From assembly GCA_018266095.1 (NCBI GenBank), contig JAFEBC010000461.1:1-14889 (forward strand): a stretch of DNA of 14,889 nt. Reading direction: 5' to 3'. Shown here in pieces: positions 1-7,904 of the stretch; within the stretch, counting starts at the first letter, position 1, and each line of letters begins with the position of its first letter. The notes beneath the pieces were generated by a model. It was not told the origin of the DNA. It searched no databases and saw only the letters and a list, made by a program, of their open reading frames with translations. This stretch comes from Deltaproteobacteria bacterium. Lineage in GTDB: Bacteria > Myxococcota > Myxococcia > Myxococcales > 40CM-4-68-19. A program made the position numbers and the translations under genes.

Positions 1-1
1 C

Positions 2-1438
2 CGCTCGCGCGATTGGACCAAGATCCGCGTCGAGGAGACGCGAGACTTCGCCATCGTCGGCCTCTCGCGTGGCCAGGGCGGCCGCTCCGCGATGGGCGCC
101 GTGCACCTCGCGGTGTTCGACGGCAGCGGCTACGTCTACCGGGGCAGCGCCGGCAGCGGCTTCCGCGAGAAGCAAGTCGACGAGATGGTGAAGTTGCTCG
201 AGCCGCACGCGCGCAAGACGCCGCCTTGCACGGGCGCGCCCAAGTCGCGCCACGACGTGTGGGTCGAGCCGATGTACGCGTGCGAGGTGCGCTTCAAGGA
301 GGTCACCGATGACGGTCTCCTGCGCCAGCCGGTGTTCCTGAGCCTGCGAACGGACAAGCGGGCGCAGGATTGTTGGGACCCGGGCGCAGAGCTCGCGGCG
401 AGGGAGAAGACCGAGGAGAACGCGCGTCTCGACGCGGACGGGAACGCAGGAGCGAACGCAGACGCCAACGCGAACGCAGACGCCAACGCGAACGCCAACG
501 CCAACGCAAACGCAAACGCAAACGCCAACGCCATCGCTCACGCCAACCCGAACGCCCCCTCGAAGGTGAAGTTCTCGAACCTCACCAAGCCCCTCTGGCC
601 CGAGGAGGGCATCACCAAGGGCGATCTCATCAACTACTACCGGGCCATCGCGCCGGTGCTCCTGCCCTACCTCCGCGGCCGCGCCGTCACGCTCACGCGC
701 TACCCCGACGGCATCCACGGCAAGTCGTTCTTCCAGAAGAACGCGCCCGACCACACGCCGCCCTGGGTGCGCGTGGCGCTCGCGGACATGGATCGCGCGA
801 AGGGCCACCACGAGGCCGTGATCTGCGACGAGCTCGACACGCTCCTCTGGGTGGCGAACCTCGCGTCCATCCCGCTGCACCTGCCCGCGGCGCGCGTGGA
901 CACGCCGGACCATCCGGACTGGTGCGTGATCGATCTCGACCCGAAGGGCGCGCCCTTCGCGCACGTGGTCCGCTGCGCGCTCACCTTGAAGGAGCGCTGC
1001 GACGCGCTCGGCCTGCCGCTGTTCTGCAAGACGAGCGGCCAGGCCGGCCTGCACCTGCTCGTCCCCCTCGGCGGTCAGATGACGCAGGCGGAGTGCAAGG
1101 CCTTCGGTGAGCTGCTCGCGCGGCTGATGGAGGCGAAGCTGTCGGACATCGCCACCATCGCGCGCCCGCTGGATCAGCGCATGGGCAAGGTCTACCTGGA
1201 CTTCCTGCAGAACGGCCGCGGCAAGACGATCGCGGGCCCGTATAGCGCCAGGCCGGTCGCCGGCGCGCAGGTGTCGACGCCGCTCCTGTGGGACGAGGTG
1301 GATGAGCGGCTGGACCCGAAGGCGTTCACGCTGAAGACGGTGCCGGCGCGCGTGGCCAAGCTGGGCTTCGATCCGCTCGCGGAGGTGCTGACCTTGCGGC
1401 CCGACTTCGCGAGCGCGCTGGGGAAGTTGCAGGGGTAG
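2..1438 (+). CDS. ligD: LigD-type ATP-dependent DNA ligase/polymerase, 5'-truncated by window edge
   Basis: This is the C-terminal 478 residues of a bacterial NHEJ enzyme that fills in and seals double-strand breaks together with Ku. The frame is open from base 2, so the start lies outside the window. Residues 1-125 match the end of the ligase module: a motif V-like WTKIR (residues 5-9), then an OB-fold with GAVHLAVFDG, YVYRGSAGSGF and CEVRFKEVTDDGLLRQPVF. Residues 148-185 are an Asn-Ala repeat linker. From about 188 a complete primase-polymerase domain follows: VKFSNLTKPLWPEEGITKGD, LTRYPDGIHGKSFFQK, the metal-binding DLDP (311-314), KTSGQAGLHLLVPL (343-356) and the third acidic motif YLDFLQN (D400). 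The visible order is ligase then polymerase; a phosphoesterase domain, if any, would be N-terminal and unseen. No Ku gene is in the window. The Pol assignment is firm; the symbol follows the domain pair. Confidence 0.93.
   Translation, partial: RSRDWTKIRVEETRDFAIVGLSRGQGGRSAMGAVHLAVFDGSGYVYRGSAGSGFREKQVDEMVKLLEPHARKTPPCTGAPKSRHDVWVEPMYACEVRFKEVTDDGLLRQPVFLSLRTDKRAQDCWDPGAELAAREKTEENARLDADGNAGANADANANADANANANANANANANANAIAHANPNAPSKVKFSNLTKPLWPEEGITKGDLINYYRAIAPVLLPYLRGRAVTLTRYPDGIHGKSFFQKNAPDHTPPWVRVALADMDRAKGHHEAVICDELDTLLWVANLASIPLHLPAARVDTPDHPDWCVIDLDPKGAPFAHVVRCALTLKERCDALGLPLFCKTSGQAGLHLLVPLGGQMTQAECKAFGELLARLMEAKLSDIATIARPLDQRMGKVYLDFLQNGRGKTIAGPYSARPVAGAQVSTPLLWDEVDERLDPKAFTLKTVPARVAKLGFDPLAEVLTLRPDFASALGKLQG
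443..556 (+). repeat. In-frame hexanucleotide repeat encoding an Asn-Ala linker
   Basis: Nineteen consecutive six-base units of the AACGCN type code for dipeptides (NA with GA, DA, IA, HA and NP variants). They lie between the ligase and polymerase modules of the LigD-like protein. The third base of the Ala codon varies (GCA, GCC, GCG), so the array is old or selected enough to have diverged. The unit keeps the reading frame when copy number changes. It most likely acts as a flexible tether; slippage-driven length variation is an inference. Confidence 0.9.
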
Positions 1439-1611
1439 TGCGCGCTTCTCGAGGAGTGAACATGCCTCCCTTGAGCCCCGGAGACCTTCGTCGGATCAGG
1501 CAGCCGACCGATGTCCACCACCTGTACATCCCGGCTACTGACGCGCCGCACCACCGAGTGACAGATGTCTGCAGGACGACCCTCGTCGACCACGAACCCC
1601 TGAGGTTTTGC

Positions 1612-2508
1612 GTGTCCCCGATCGCCGCCCGAAACGCCCCCGGTCTGCGCGCTGCTTGCGCGCTCGTGCTCGCTCTCTTCGCCGCCGCTTGCGGGCAGGA
1701 GAACGCGCTCGACTCCACCTCTGACGACCTCGCGCCGAAGCTCCGCGTGGTGGCCGCGAACCTCACCAGCGGGAACTCGCAGGGGTACGAAGGGCCGGGC
1801 GTCCGCATCCTGCAGGGGCTCAAGCCGGACGTGACGCTGTTGCAGGAGTTCAACGTCGGGAAGAACTCGACGGCGGAGATCCAGAACTTCGTCACCACCA
1901 CGTTCGGCAGCGGGTTCACGTACTACCGCGAGGCGGCGACGTACCACATTCCGAACGGCGTCATCTCGCGCTACCCCATCGTCGCGTCGGGGTCGTGGGC
2001 CGACTCGGCGGTGCCGGATCGCGCGTTCGCGTGGGCCAAGATCCAGCTCCCCAGCAAGCGGTTCCTCTGGGCCATCAGCTTGCACCTGCACACGTCGACC
2101 GGCTCGCACAAGGGCGAGGCGGCGGCGCTGATCGCGGACATCACCAAGGCGATCCCGACGGCGGACCTGCTCGTCATGGGCGGCGACTTCAACGCGCCGA
2201 ACGCGAACGACAACGCGGTCAAGGGCCTGGCGACTGTGGTGGACACGGCGGGGCCGTATCCGGCTGACGTGAAGGGCAACCACAACACGAACCAGAACCG
2301 GAACAAGACCTACGATTGGGTGCTCGCGGATCCGGAGCTGCGCTCGGGCGAGCAGGCGATCACCATCGCGGGCGTGACGCTGGCGTCGGGGTTCATCGCG
2401 GACACGCGGACGCTGCCGGCCGGTGCGCTGGCGCCGGCGCTGCAGACGGACTCGGGCGCGAGCAACATGCAGCACATGGCGGTCGTGCGCGACTTCCTGA
2501 TGCCGTAG
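1612..2508 (+). CDS. Secreted endonuclease/exonuclease/phosphatase-family lipoprotein
   Basis: A 298-residue protein with the EEP (DNase I/APE1-like) fold. I chose GTG 1612 because a GAGG Shine-Dalgarno (1602-1605) sits 6 bases upstream and the protein then opens with a lipoprotein signal ending LFAAAC (Cys27). The frame is open further upstream to 1438, but that stretch does not read like protein. Core motifs: N50 in RVVAANLTSG, E79 in TLLQEF, SRYPIV (119-124), SLHLHT (156-161), GGDFN (190-194), TYDWVLADPEL (233 onward) and the terminal catalytic His (H288) in SNMQHMAVVRDF. The usual Asp-His pair here reads Gln-His. Substrate unknown: members cleave nucleic acids, phosphoesters or phospholipids. 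The lipobox implies action in the envelope or outside the cell. It stands alone, 173 bases after the LigD gene. Confidence 0.85.
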   Translation: MSPIAARNAPGLRAACALVLALFAAACGQENALDSTSDDLAPKLRVVAANLTSGNSQGYEGPGVRILQGLKPDVTLLQEFNVGKNSTAEIQNFVTTTFGSGFTYYREAATYHIPNGVISRYPIVASGSWADSAVPDRAFAWAKIQLPSKRFLWAISLHLHTSTGSHKGEAAALIADITKAIPTADLLVMGGDFNAPNANDNAVKGLATVVDTAGPYPADVKGNHNTNQNRNKTYDWVLADPELRSGEQAITIAGVTLASGFIADTRTLPAGALAPALQTDSGASNMQHMAVVRDFLMP

Positions 2509-2516
2509 GAAGTCAG

Positions 2517-2619
2517 GTCCGAAAAAGCAACTGCTTCACAGGAACGAGCGAGGACAACGATCGGAACACCCTTCCTTTCTTCCTTCCTGTGAAGCTTTGG
2601 CAGTTGCTCTTGCTCGGAC
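2517..2619. terminator. Large imperfect inverted repeat between convergent genes, probable bidirectional terminator
   Basis: Between the stop of the EEP gene (2508) and the stop of maeB (2620) the sequence folds on itself: a 6-bp outer stem (2517-2522 with 2614-2619), a 9-bp stem (2526-2534 with 2600-2608) and a 10-bp stem (2535-2544 with 2584-2593). A 6-base bulge sits on the 3' side (2594-2599) and the loop is 39 bases. The arms are AT-richer than the flanking genes. There is no clear U-run, so intrinsic termination is plausible but not textbook. Position between two gene ends is the main argument. Confidence 0.6.
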
Positions 2620-4905
<2,286 letters not shown>

Positions 4906-5064
4906 GGGGCGGTGCCAATAGCACGAGTTCCAGAGTCAGGAATTCACGCGCCGTGTCATGGATCAGGGAGGCTGCGCTCCCAATCGCCGCTCGCGGCATC
5001 CGATGTGGGTCGCTGCACGATCTCGATCGCACAACACCAGTCGTACAACCCTGTTTCACATCCC

Positions 5065-5072
5065 AGAGGAGG
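5065..5072 (+). promoter_or_regulatory. Strong Shine-Dalgarno fixing the hydrolase start
   Basis: AGAGGAGG lies 5 bases before ATG 5078. It decides against the in-frame upstream ATG at 4958, whose extra 40 residues do not resemble protein and would bury the signal peptide. The rest of the divergent gap 4906-5077 has a minor 5-bp hairpin (4966-4970 with 4977-4981) but no convincing promoter that I can see. Confidence 0.85.
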
Positions 5073-5077
5073 ACCTC

Positions 5078-5947
5078 ATGCGCTCCACGCTCGCACTCTC
5101 GCTGCTCCTCGCTGCACTCTCGCTGGCGCCGTCCGCGCGCGCCGATGACGCCAAGCCCGCCGAGGCGAAGGCCGCGCCCGCCAAGGCCGCTGCACCCAAG
5201 ACGACGGCCGCCACCGAGCTGACCTGGTACGGCAACGCCGCGTTCAAGATCGTCACGCCCAAGGGCCACATCCTCTTCGTGGATCCGTGGCTGCAGAACC
5301 CGCTCAACAAGACGGGCAAGGAGGACCTCGCCGGCATCACCAAGGGCGACCTCATCCTCATCACGCACGGACACTTCGATCACGTCGGCGACGCGGCGGC
5401 GATCGCGAAGGCCACGGGCGCGAAGCTCGTGACCACGTTCGATCTCGGCAACGCGCTCGTCGCGCACGGCGGCATCCCGAAGGAGCAGTTCGGCTTCGAC
5501 ACCACCGGCTACTTCGGCGGCGAGATCTCGCTCCTCGACGGCGACGTGAAGGTGGCGTTCATCCCCGCGGTGCACGCGGCCGACCTGACGGGCACGGACG
5601 GCGTGACGTACCCGGGCGGCGCGGCGGGCGGCTTCGTCATCTCCATCGCGAACGGGCCGCGCATCTATCACACGGGTGACACGGACTTCTTCTCGGACAT
5701 GGCGCTGGTGAAGAAGTTCGGCGCGGTGGACGTGATGCTCGCGTGCATCGGCGATCGCTTCACCATGGGTCCCAAGCGCGCGGCGCTGGCCGTGAACGCG
5801 GTGCAACCCAAGCAGGTCATCCCCATGCACTTCGCCACCTTCCCGGTGCTGACGGGCTCGGTGCCGGACTTCGCCAAGGAGCTGAAGGCGGCGGGCAGCA
5901 AGGCCAAGCTGCACGAGCTCAAGATCGGCGAGACGGTCAAGTTGTAA
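5078..5947 (+). CDS. Exported metallo-beta-lactamase-fold metal-dependent hydrolase (UPF0173-like)
   Basis: A 289-residue protein. A Sec signal peptide ends in SARA (cleavage after about residue 22), followed by an Ala/Lys/Pro-rich linker (23-46) and the hydrolase domain from ELTWYGNAAFKI (47). Metal-site motifs are complete: HGHFDH (H97, H99, D101, H102), H166 in IPAVHAADL, D201 in HTGDTDFFSDM and H251 in IPMHFATFP. This is the pattern of UPF0173/L-ascorbate-6-phosphate-lactonase-like hydrolases, most of which are shorter and cytoplasmic; here the enzyme is sent to the periplasm. Substrate cannot be predicted. It is the first gene of a probable three-gene + strand run, 51 bases before the zinc-finger gene. 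Confidence 0.88.
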   Translation: MRSTLALSLLLAALSLAPSARADDAKPAEAKAAPAKAAAPKTTAATELTWYGNAAFKIVTPKGHILFVDPWLQNPLNKTGKEDLAGITKGDLILITHGHFDHVGDAAAIAKATGAKLVTTFDLGNALVAHGGIPKEQFGFDTTGYFGGEISLLDGDVKVAFIPAVHAADLTGTDGVTYPGGAAGGFVISIANGPRIYHTGDTDFFSDMALVKKFGAVDVMLACIGDRFTMGPKRAALAVNAVQPKQVIPMHFATFPVLTGSVPDFAKELKAAGSKAKLHELKIGETVKL

Positions 5948-5974
5948 GGCCAGCAGGAAGCTGTCGATCGCGCG

Positions 5975-5999
5975 CGCCGCGGATGTACAGTCCGCGGCG
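5975..5999 (+). promoter_or_regulatory. Hairpin abutting the GTG start of the zinc-finger gene
   Basis: CGCCGCGGA (5975-5983) pairs perfectly with TCCGCGGCG (5991-5999) around a 7-base loop TGTACAG. The last paired base is the G of the annotated GTG start. No Shine-Dalgarno can be seen in front of that codon. The hairpin may attenuate transcription between genes, hide the start, or indicate that translation starts downstream. Confidence 0.6.
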
Positions 6000-6301
6000 T
6001 GCTCAACGCGGATCCGGCCTGGAAGAAGCAGCTCTTGAAGAAGGGCGCCGAGGTGGCAGCGATGCTGTCGGCGCTCCTCGACAAGAAGGAAGTGAACCTC
6101 GCCTCGCTGCCGCCGCCGAAGGATCCGAAGGAGGATCCCGAGCTGCGGCTGCGTCGCTGGCTGGACGCGATCGACCGCGCCATCAAGGCCTTCGGCACCG
6201 AGGAGTACGGGCGCTGCGCGGTGTGCGGCGAGGAGCTGGATCCGCGCGCGCTGGCCGACGCGCCGTGGCTGATGAACTGCACGAAGCACCCACCGGTGTA
6301 G
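5999..6301 (+). CDS. Small DksA/TraR-type zinc-finger protein
   Basis: A 100-residue protein (from GTG 5999). An N-terminal Lys-rich helix is followed by a Pro/Lys/Asp-rich turn (38-47), a helix ELRLRRWLDAIDRAIKAFG and a zinc finger YGRCAVCGEELDPRALADAPWLMNC ending TKH. Spacing C73-x2-C76-x17-C94-x2-H97 matches the DksA/TraR finger exactly, except that the fourth ligand is His instead of Cys. DksA-like proteins bind the RNA polymerase secondary channel; this one has a much shorter coiled coil, so a role in transcription is only inferred. The start is uncertain: GTG 5999 lies in a hairpin without a Shine-Dalgarno, while ATG 6062 (79 residues) has GAGG 8 bases upstream. It ends 15 bases before aat. 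Confidence 0.8.
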   Translation: MLNADPAWKKQLLKKGAEVAAMLSALLDKKEVNLASLPPPKDPKEDPELRLRRWLDAIDRAIKAFGTEEYGRCAVCGEELDPRALADAPWLMNCTKHPPV

Positions 6302-6316
6302 ATTCGGGCGAGAGCG

Positions 6317-7054
6317 ATGAACATGCCTCCGACGCCTTGGCCGCCCATCGAACCGCCGAAGACGCGCGCGCGGATTCCTGACGCCACCGAGCTCGGCGAG
6401 GAGTGGGTCGCGTTCGTCACGCGGTCCCTCGATCCGAGCCTGGTGCTGCAGGCGTACCGCGTGGGCATCTTTCCCTGGCCCAGCCGTCCCGGGAAGGTGC
6501 CGTGGGCGAGCCCGGATCCGCGCGCGACGTTCCCGCTGCACAAGGCGGAGGCGTGGCCGCGCACGGTGAAGCGCGCGATGAAGGACGGCGAGGCGCAGGG
6601 CTGGACCGTGACCTTCGACGAGGACTTCGAGGGCGTGATGCGCGCGTGCGGTACGCGGCCGGGGCACGGCACGTGGATCACGCTCGACCTCTTCACCACG
6701 TATCTGCAATTGCACCAGATGGGCTGGGGCCACTCGATCGAGGTGTGGCGGCCGGTCACGCCGGACGAGGCCGAGAACAATCTGGAGCGCGCGCGCGGCA
6801 AGCGGCTCGTGGGCGGGCTGTACGGCCTCGCGGTGGGCGCGCTGTTCGCGGGCGAGTCGATGTTCCACGCGGAGACGGGCGGCTCGAAGATCGCGTTCGC
6901 GCGCATGGCCGAGCGGCTGCGCGCGCAGGGGTTCGACCTGTTCGACGTGCAGGTGATGACGGACCACCTGGCGCTGCTCGGGTGCGAGCCGATGCCGCGG
7001 CGTGACTACATCGCGAAGGTGAAGAAGGCGGTCGCGCGGCAAGTGCAATTTTAG
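6317..7054 (+). CDS. aat: Leucyl/phenylalanyl-tRNA--protein transferase
   Basis: A 245-residue cytoplasmic enzyme that transfers Leu or Phe from aminoacyl-tRNA to proteins with N-terminal Arg or Lys, marking them for ClpS/ClpAP degradation. Family landmarks are in order: LQAYRVGIFPWP (44-55), WASPDPRATFPL (63-74), the FDEDFEGVMRAC segment (100-111), GTWITLDLFTTYLQLH (118-133), HSIEVW (139-144), LVGGLYGLAVGALFAGESMFH (164-184) and SKIAF...RLRAQGFDLFDVQVMTDHLALLG. About 14 extra residues (145-161) sit between IEVW and LVGGLYG, where most family members have a short turn. ATG 6317 or ATG 6323 could be used. It is third in the + strand run, 15 bases after the zinc-finger gene. Confidence 0.95.
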   Translation: MNMPPTPWPPIEPPKTRARIPDATELGEEWVAFVTRSLDPSLVLQAYRVGIFPWPSRPGKVPWASPDPRATFPLHKAEAWPRTVKRAMKDGEAQGWTVTFDEDFEGVMRACGTRPGHGTWITLDLFTTYLQLHQMGWGHSIEVWRPVTPDEAENNLERARGKRLVGGLYGLAVGALFAGESMFHAETGGSKIAFARMAERLRAQGFDLFDVQVMTDHLALLGCEPMPRRDYIAKVKKAVARQVQF

Positions 7055-7083
7055 GGACGGCACCACACCCACCCGGACCAAGA

Positions 7084-7233
7084 GCGGCCCCGGGGCGCAG
7101 GGAGAGATTGCGCCGACTTGAGCGCGCGGCAGCACCGCACGTTGAACGGAGTCCCAAGCACCTCGCGGACGCGAGGTGCCGGTCGTGCCGCTGGCCTCCA
7201 GGAGGCGCAACTCTCCCTGCGTCCCGGGGCCGC
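7084..7233. repeat. 150-base nested palindrome between convergent genes
   Basis: Arms 7084-7114 and 7204-7233 form 30 base pairs with one G.U wobble (7095/7222) and one bulged A (7107). Inside the loop a 6-bp helix (7126-7131 with 7186-7191) and a perfect 9-bp hairpin (GCACCTCGC 7158-7166 with GCGAGGTGC 7171-7179) nest further, so the whole unit can fold into one rod. It fills the gap between the end of aat (7054) and the end of the outer-membrane protein gene (7239). It could be a bidirectional terminator, a palindromic repeat/MITE-like element, or a structured RNA. No target-site duplication is visible. Confidence 0.85.
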
Positions 7234-7238
7234 GGACG

Positions 7239-7784
7239 CTAATACGCGATGATCGGCGCGATGAGCCACGCGCTGTAGCCCACGTCCGGCGCGGTCGCGT
7301 ACATGACCTCGAGGCCGAGGTGCCAGCGCTGCAGCGCGAACACGAAGCCGCCGCCCGCCTGGTACATCGGGCTCGACGCGGGGAAGTCCCCGAAGACGTG
7401 CGCGAAGCCGAGGCCGCCCTGCACGAAGGGGCCGAAGATGCCGATGGGGAAGGTGACGCGCACCGTGGGCACCACCGCGAGCAGCGAGGGATCGGAGAGA
7501 TCGAGCTGCAGCGACGCGCCCGGCGAGATCACCCAGCGCCCGAGATCGAGGCCGTAGCGGCCGCTGGCAGAGAGCGAGAATCCGGCGGGGCTGCCGTCGC
7601 TGGGCAGGTAGACGCCGGGCGCGATCGAGAGGTGAAAGCCCAGCTCTGCGGCCTTGGCGGGCGGGATGTCCTCGCGATCGTCCTGGCCGTGATCGAGCGG
7701 CTGCACGCGCCTCGATTGTGCGTGCGCAGCGAACGCGAGCGACAGGCAGGTCACGGCGGCGAGGCTGGCGAAGCGCTTGATCAT
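7239..7784 (-). CDS. Small outer-membrane beta-barrel protein, function unknown
   Basis: A 181-residue protein with a signal peptide ending AAHA-Q (cleavage near residue 22), a short charged stretch (QPLDHGQDDREDIPP), then alternating hydrophobic and glycine-rich segments typical of beta-strands: FHLSIAPGVYLP, GFSLSASGRYGLDL, VISPGASLQLDL, PTVRVTFPIGIFGPFVQGGLGFAHVFG, YQAGGGFVFALQRWHLGLEVMYAT. It ends in Tyr (LIAPIIAY), the C-terminal aromatic signature of outer-membrane barrels. The long PxGxFGPFVQGGLGF segment resembles OmpW/OmpA-like small barrels, but I cannot name a family. The reading frame stays open upstream through mgtE antisense to 9056; ATG 7784 is chosen because it starts the signal peptide. 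A TACGAT -10-like element lies 6 bases upstream. Confidence 0.8.
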   Translation of the reverse strand: MIKRFASLAAVTCLSLAFAAHAQSRRVQPLDHGQDDREDIPPAKAAELGFHLSIAPGVYLPSDGSPAGFSLSASGRYGLDLGRWVISPGASLQLDLSDPSLLAVVPTVRVTFPIGIFGPFVQGGLGFAHVFGDFPASSPMYQAGGGFVFALQRWHLGLEVMYATAPDVGYSAWLIAPIIAY

Positions 7785-7790
7785 GGCCCG

Positions 7791-7819
7791 ATCGTAGCGC
7801 ACGTTCTCCTCGACGACAG
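7791..7819 (-). promoter_or_regulatory. Candidate leaderless promoter of the outer-membrane protein gene
   Basis: On the minus strand CTGTCG, 17 bases, TACGAT (plus positions 7814-7819 and 7791-7796). The -10-like hexamer ends 6 bases before ATG 7784, which would put the transcript start at or next to the start codon. There is no clear Shine-Dalgarno. The -35 matches consensus at only 3 of 6 bases, so this is tentative. Confidence 0.35.
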
Positions 7820-7834
7820 AGACGCGAGTCTTGT

Positions 7835-7863
7835 TTGCCTGCCCGGACGCAAAGGCGTATAGG
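7835..7863 (+). promoter_or_regulatory. Candidate sigma-70-type promoter of mgtE
   Basis: TTGCCT (7835-7840), 17-base spacer, TATAGG (7858-7863), each matching consensus at 4 of 6 bases, in an AT-richer island 42 bases before ATG 7905. The implied leader is about 35 bases, too short for a magnesium M-box riboswitch. GAGG at 7895-7898, 6 bases before the ATG, is the Shine-Dalgarno. Confidence 0.45.
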
Positions 7864-7904
7864 GCGCGCACGTTGAGGCGACACTCCATCGCTCGAGGTC
7901 CACC

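Noticed and set aside
443..556. CRISPR-like array, or relation to the malaria circumsporozoite NANP repeat
   Set aside because: Units are 6 bases, contiguous and in frame within a gene, with no spacers. The NANP resemblance is low-complexity coincidence.
1438..1611. Longer EEP protein starting at GTG 1438, overlapping the LigD stop
   Set aside because: The extra 58 residues place the signal peptide internally and lack protein character. GTG 1612 has a good Shine-Dalgarno.
4958..5077. Upstream ATG for the metallo-hydrolase
   Set aside because: It would hide the signal peptide, and the strong Shine-Dalgarno is directly before ATG 5078.
6161..6187. DksA coiled-coil-tip DxxDxA motif in the zinc-finger protein (DAIDRA)
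   Set aside because: It lies in the helix directly before the finger, matching the conserved L-x-x-I-x-x-A-L helix position rather than the coiled-coil tip, so the match is fortuitous.
7055..7238. Short protein encoded in the palindrome region
   Set aside because: Open frames there have no ribosome site or protein character, and the sequence is dominated by the inverted repeat.
7864..7904. M-box magnesium riboswitch before mgtE
   Set aside because: The leader after the best promoter is about 35-40 bases, too short, and no M-box pairing is visible.
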